15,837 nt of DNA from Treponema sp. (GTDB lineage: Bacteria > Spirochaetota > Spirochaetia > Treponematales > Treponemataceae): the NCBI GenBank assembly GCA_018384055.1, contig JAHAZL010000004.1:1-15837 (forward strand), read 5' to 3'. Positions 14,070 through 15,837 of this stretch are shown here, in pieces. Both the position numbers and the translations under genes were made by a program. The notes under the pieces were generated by a model. It saw nothing but the letters and a program-made list of their open reading frames with translations. It made no database searches and was not told the origin of the DNA. Every line of letters starts with the position of its first letter. The stretch's first letter is position 1.

Positions 14070-15067
14070 TTTGCATCTCCGATTTTTGCGCTGGAAATTG
14101 AATCGGCAATGGAAGTTGTCGTGTCTTCCTTTGTGGATTTCTTGTTGAGCTGAGCTTCCTTCTTGCCTGTTGAAAGCATAAGGAGAACTCCTGCCATTGA
14201 GATGAGTGTAATCACAAGGCTGAATGCAGAAGCAAGAGGCCAGTTGCGTACCTTCTGAACCTGATCGACGATGATGTTTCCGAGCATGTAGCTGTCTTTT
14301 CCACCAACGAGCTGAGGAACAGTGTATGTACCGAAAATCGGAATGAATGTGAAAATGATTGCGCTCAAGATACCGCTCTTGATTCCAGGCATAAGAACCT
14401 TCATCATTGACTGTGGTTTTGTTGCACCAAGGTCTCTTGCAGCTTCAAGTAATGTGAAGTCAAAGCGATCTACTGCAGTAAATACAGGAAGGATGGCATA
14501 AGGCAGATACATGTAGATGCTTACGAGAATGACTGCCCCCTTTGTAAACATGAACTTGTGAGGAACGAATTCTGCGTTTCCACCTGTAATCTTCTGCCAC
14601 AATGCAAATATAGATGCAAGAATCTGATTTAAAATTCCGTTGTCTCCAAGGATTGTAATCCACGCAAAGATGCGGATAAGGCTGTTGGTAAGGAACGGAA
14701 CGATTACAAGAATCAGGAGGAGAGTCTGATGCTTGCTTCTTGCCATTGCGTAACCGCAGGGAAGGGCTACCACAATGGTAATGAAAGTAGAAAGAACAGT
14801 GATCCAAAGGGTCCTGAGGAAAATCATTCCGTAGGCAGGAGACAGCATCTGCTGGTATGCCTTGAGAGAGAATTCTGGTACAACGCCGCCGTAAACATCG
14901 CGCTTCATGAAAGAGTAGGCAACGATGATTACGAGGGGAACGATGAAAAATACTGAAAACCATATGCCCATTGGCCATGCGTAAGCAGGACCAGGATTTG
15001 CTTTCTTGAATTTGTGGCTGTATGCTGCAGACGCAATCTTGAGGTCTGCGCTCTGATTCTTATCCAT
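14066..15067 (-). CDS. potB: Polyamine ABC transporter permease PotB
   Basis: This is the first inner-membrane permease, 333 residues. Membrane helices are seen near 34-54, 84-108, 115-140, 177-198, 228-250 and 280-300. The EAA loop reads LLEAARDLGATKPQSMMKVL (206-225). It pairs with PotC to form the channel driven by PotA. A hydrophilic tail of about 33 residues (301-333, rich in Lys, Thr and Ser) extends past the last helix, where E. coli PotB ends sooner. The ATG overlaps the potA stop by one base (TAATG), and its own stop overlaps potC by four bases. Confidence 0.95.
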   Translation of the reverse strand: MDKNQSADLKIASAAYSHKFKKANPGPAYAWPMGIWFSVFFIVPLVIIVAYSFMKRDVYGGVVPEFSLKAYQQMLSPAYGMIFLRTLWITVLSTFITIVVALPCGYAMARSKHQTLLLILVIVPFLTNSLIRIFAWITILGDNGILNQILASIFALWQKITGGNAEFVPHKFMFTKGAVILVSIYMYLPYAILPVFTAVDRFDFTLLEAARDLGATKPQSMMKVLMPGIKSGILSAIIFTFIPIFGTYTVPQLVGGKDSYMLGNIIVDQVQKVRNWPLASAFSLVITLISMAGVLLMLSTGKKEAQLNKKSTKEDTTTSIADSISSAKIGDAK

Positions 15068-15837
15068 TATTTCTCAATATCCTCTACAATATATCCGTCT
15101 TCTGCAGACCATGAAACATAAACCGTATCCTTCCATGCAATAGAAGGACCGTCATCAAGGAAGTTCCTGTGCTGCTGGTAAACCTTAATCACGGCTCCGT
15201 TTTCAAGTCGAACATAGAATTTAGACTGGAATCCTGTATAAACAGGTTCCTCAACGATTCCCTTGAATACATTGATGTCTTTTCTTCCATGAACATCCGG
15301 AATATCTGTAGTGATTCTGATTTTTTCAGGACGAATTGTGAACGCAACTTTCTGACCGGGTTCAGTGTGATCGTAGTCAGTTACCATCATGTACTTGTCG
15401 CCTGCAGCCATTTCTTCCGAGTCTGTTGGAAGAGGGGTCTGCTTTCCAAGTTCCGGAACTGAACAGGTACACATGAATTCTTCAAGTCCATTTTCATTTT
15501 TGTATGGAACGCATTCTGCAACAGTTGCTTCAAAGAGGTTTGTTTCACCGATGAACTGTGCCACGAACTGAGTTGCAGGTGCTTCGTAAATCTCGTAAGG
15601 AGTTCCAACCTGAAGAACCTTACCCTGGTTCATAACTGCAATTCTGTCGGAAACTGCGAGTGCTTCGCTCTGGTCGTGAGTAACATAGATGAAGGTAATG
15701 CCGATTTTATCGTGAAGGGCGTCAAGGTCAAGAAGGAGGCTTGCACGGAGCTTTGCATCAAGGGCAGAAAGAGGTTCGTCCAAAAGAAGAACCTTTGGCT
15801 CGTTGATGAGGGCACGGGCAATGGCAACTCGCTGACG
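15067..15837 (-). CDS. potA: Polyamine ABC transporter ATPase PotA, N-terminus outside the window
   Basis: PotA hydrolyses ATP to power polyamine import through PotBC. The visible 256 residues begin RQRVAIARAL, directly after the ABC signature, and include Walker B with the D-loop (VLLLDEPLSALDAKL) and the H-loop YVTHDQSEAL. Then come the TOBE-type regulatory region with FIGETNLFEATV, a TIRPEKIRI segment and GIVEEPVYTGFQSKFYV. The Walker A and signature motifs lie beyond the right edge. A segment of about 45 residues rich in charged and Cys/Met residues (around 125-170) separates FEATV from the RPEKI strand, longer than in E. coli PotA. The protein is first in the potABCD operon; the promoter is outside the window. 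Confidence 0.95.
   Translation of the reverse strand, partial: RQRVAIARALINEPKVLLLDEPLSALDAKLRASLLLDLDALHDKIGITFIYVTHDQSEALAVSDRIAVMNQGKVLQVGTPYEIYEAPATQFVAQFIGETNLFEATVAECVPYKNENGLEEFMCTCSVPELGKQTPLPTDSEEMAAGDKYMMVTDYDHTEPGQKVAFTIRPEKIRITTDIPDVHGRKDINVFKGIVEEPVYTGFQSKFYVRLENGAVIKVYQQHRNFLDDGPSIAWKDTVYVSWSAEDGYIVEDIEK

Noticed and set aside
14460..14978. 172-codon minus-strand frame rich in His, Cys and Ser
   Set aside because: It is an alternate frame of potB. Its odd composition is what codon-shifted membrane-protein DNA gives.

Overview
This window is most consistent with a host-associated spirochete, probably a gut or rumen Treponema. That assignment is inference from gene content and protein style (a potABCD polyamine operon, a GerMN-domain protein, an acyl-ACP thioesterase, a large GH94-like protein); there is no rRNA or other marker in the window. 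Most genes lie on the minus strand. The first 1.2 kb is visibly more AT-rich than the rest and looks recently rearranged.

Left end (1-2570). A hicB-type antitoxin fragment runs directly into a 5'-truncated type I restriction specificity gene (hsdS); the join is at about 166-180. Behind hsdS is a roughly 200-bp insertion-sequence relic, with near-matching inverted ends and the N-terminus of a transposase. Then come a GerMN-domain membrane protein on the minus strand and a cluster of three GGGGACAGACCCC repeats.

Middle (2577-6900). A tightly packed minus-strand unit reads HD-domain phosphohydrolase -> AraC-type regulator with a degenerate receiver-like domain -> SpoU/TrmH RNA methyltransferase -> PAP2 phosphatase. 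Two of its junctions are TAATG and TAA-ATG. A stem-loop with a T tract lies behind the last gene. An acyl-ACP thioesterase is transcribed divergently from the HD gene and ends at a bidirectional terminator.

Sugar-phosphorylase region (6900-10530). A 1114-residue GH94-like protein is encoded alone on the minus strand. It has a strong promoter, TTGACA-17-TATCTT, with a perfect 12-bp LacI-type palindrome abutting the -35. Its 135-nt leader can fold into a long closing stem around two mutually exclusive GC hairpins, one followed by six T. This is the best candidate in the window for an undescribed regulatory system.

Right end (10600-15837). aroA (EPSP synthase) stands alone. It is followed by the complete potB, potC and potD genes and the 3' two thirds of potA, encoding a polyamine ABC importer transcribed potA-potB-potC-potD and closed by a strong terminator.

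A theme across the window is promoter geometry. The GerMN gene, the HD gene and aroA each have a good -10 hexamer ending 6-7 bases before the start codon and no Shine-Dalgarno, which predicts leaderless mRNAs. The thioesterase, the GH94-like gene and potD have ordinary ribosome binding sites.
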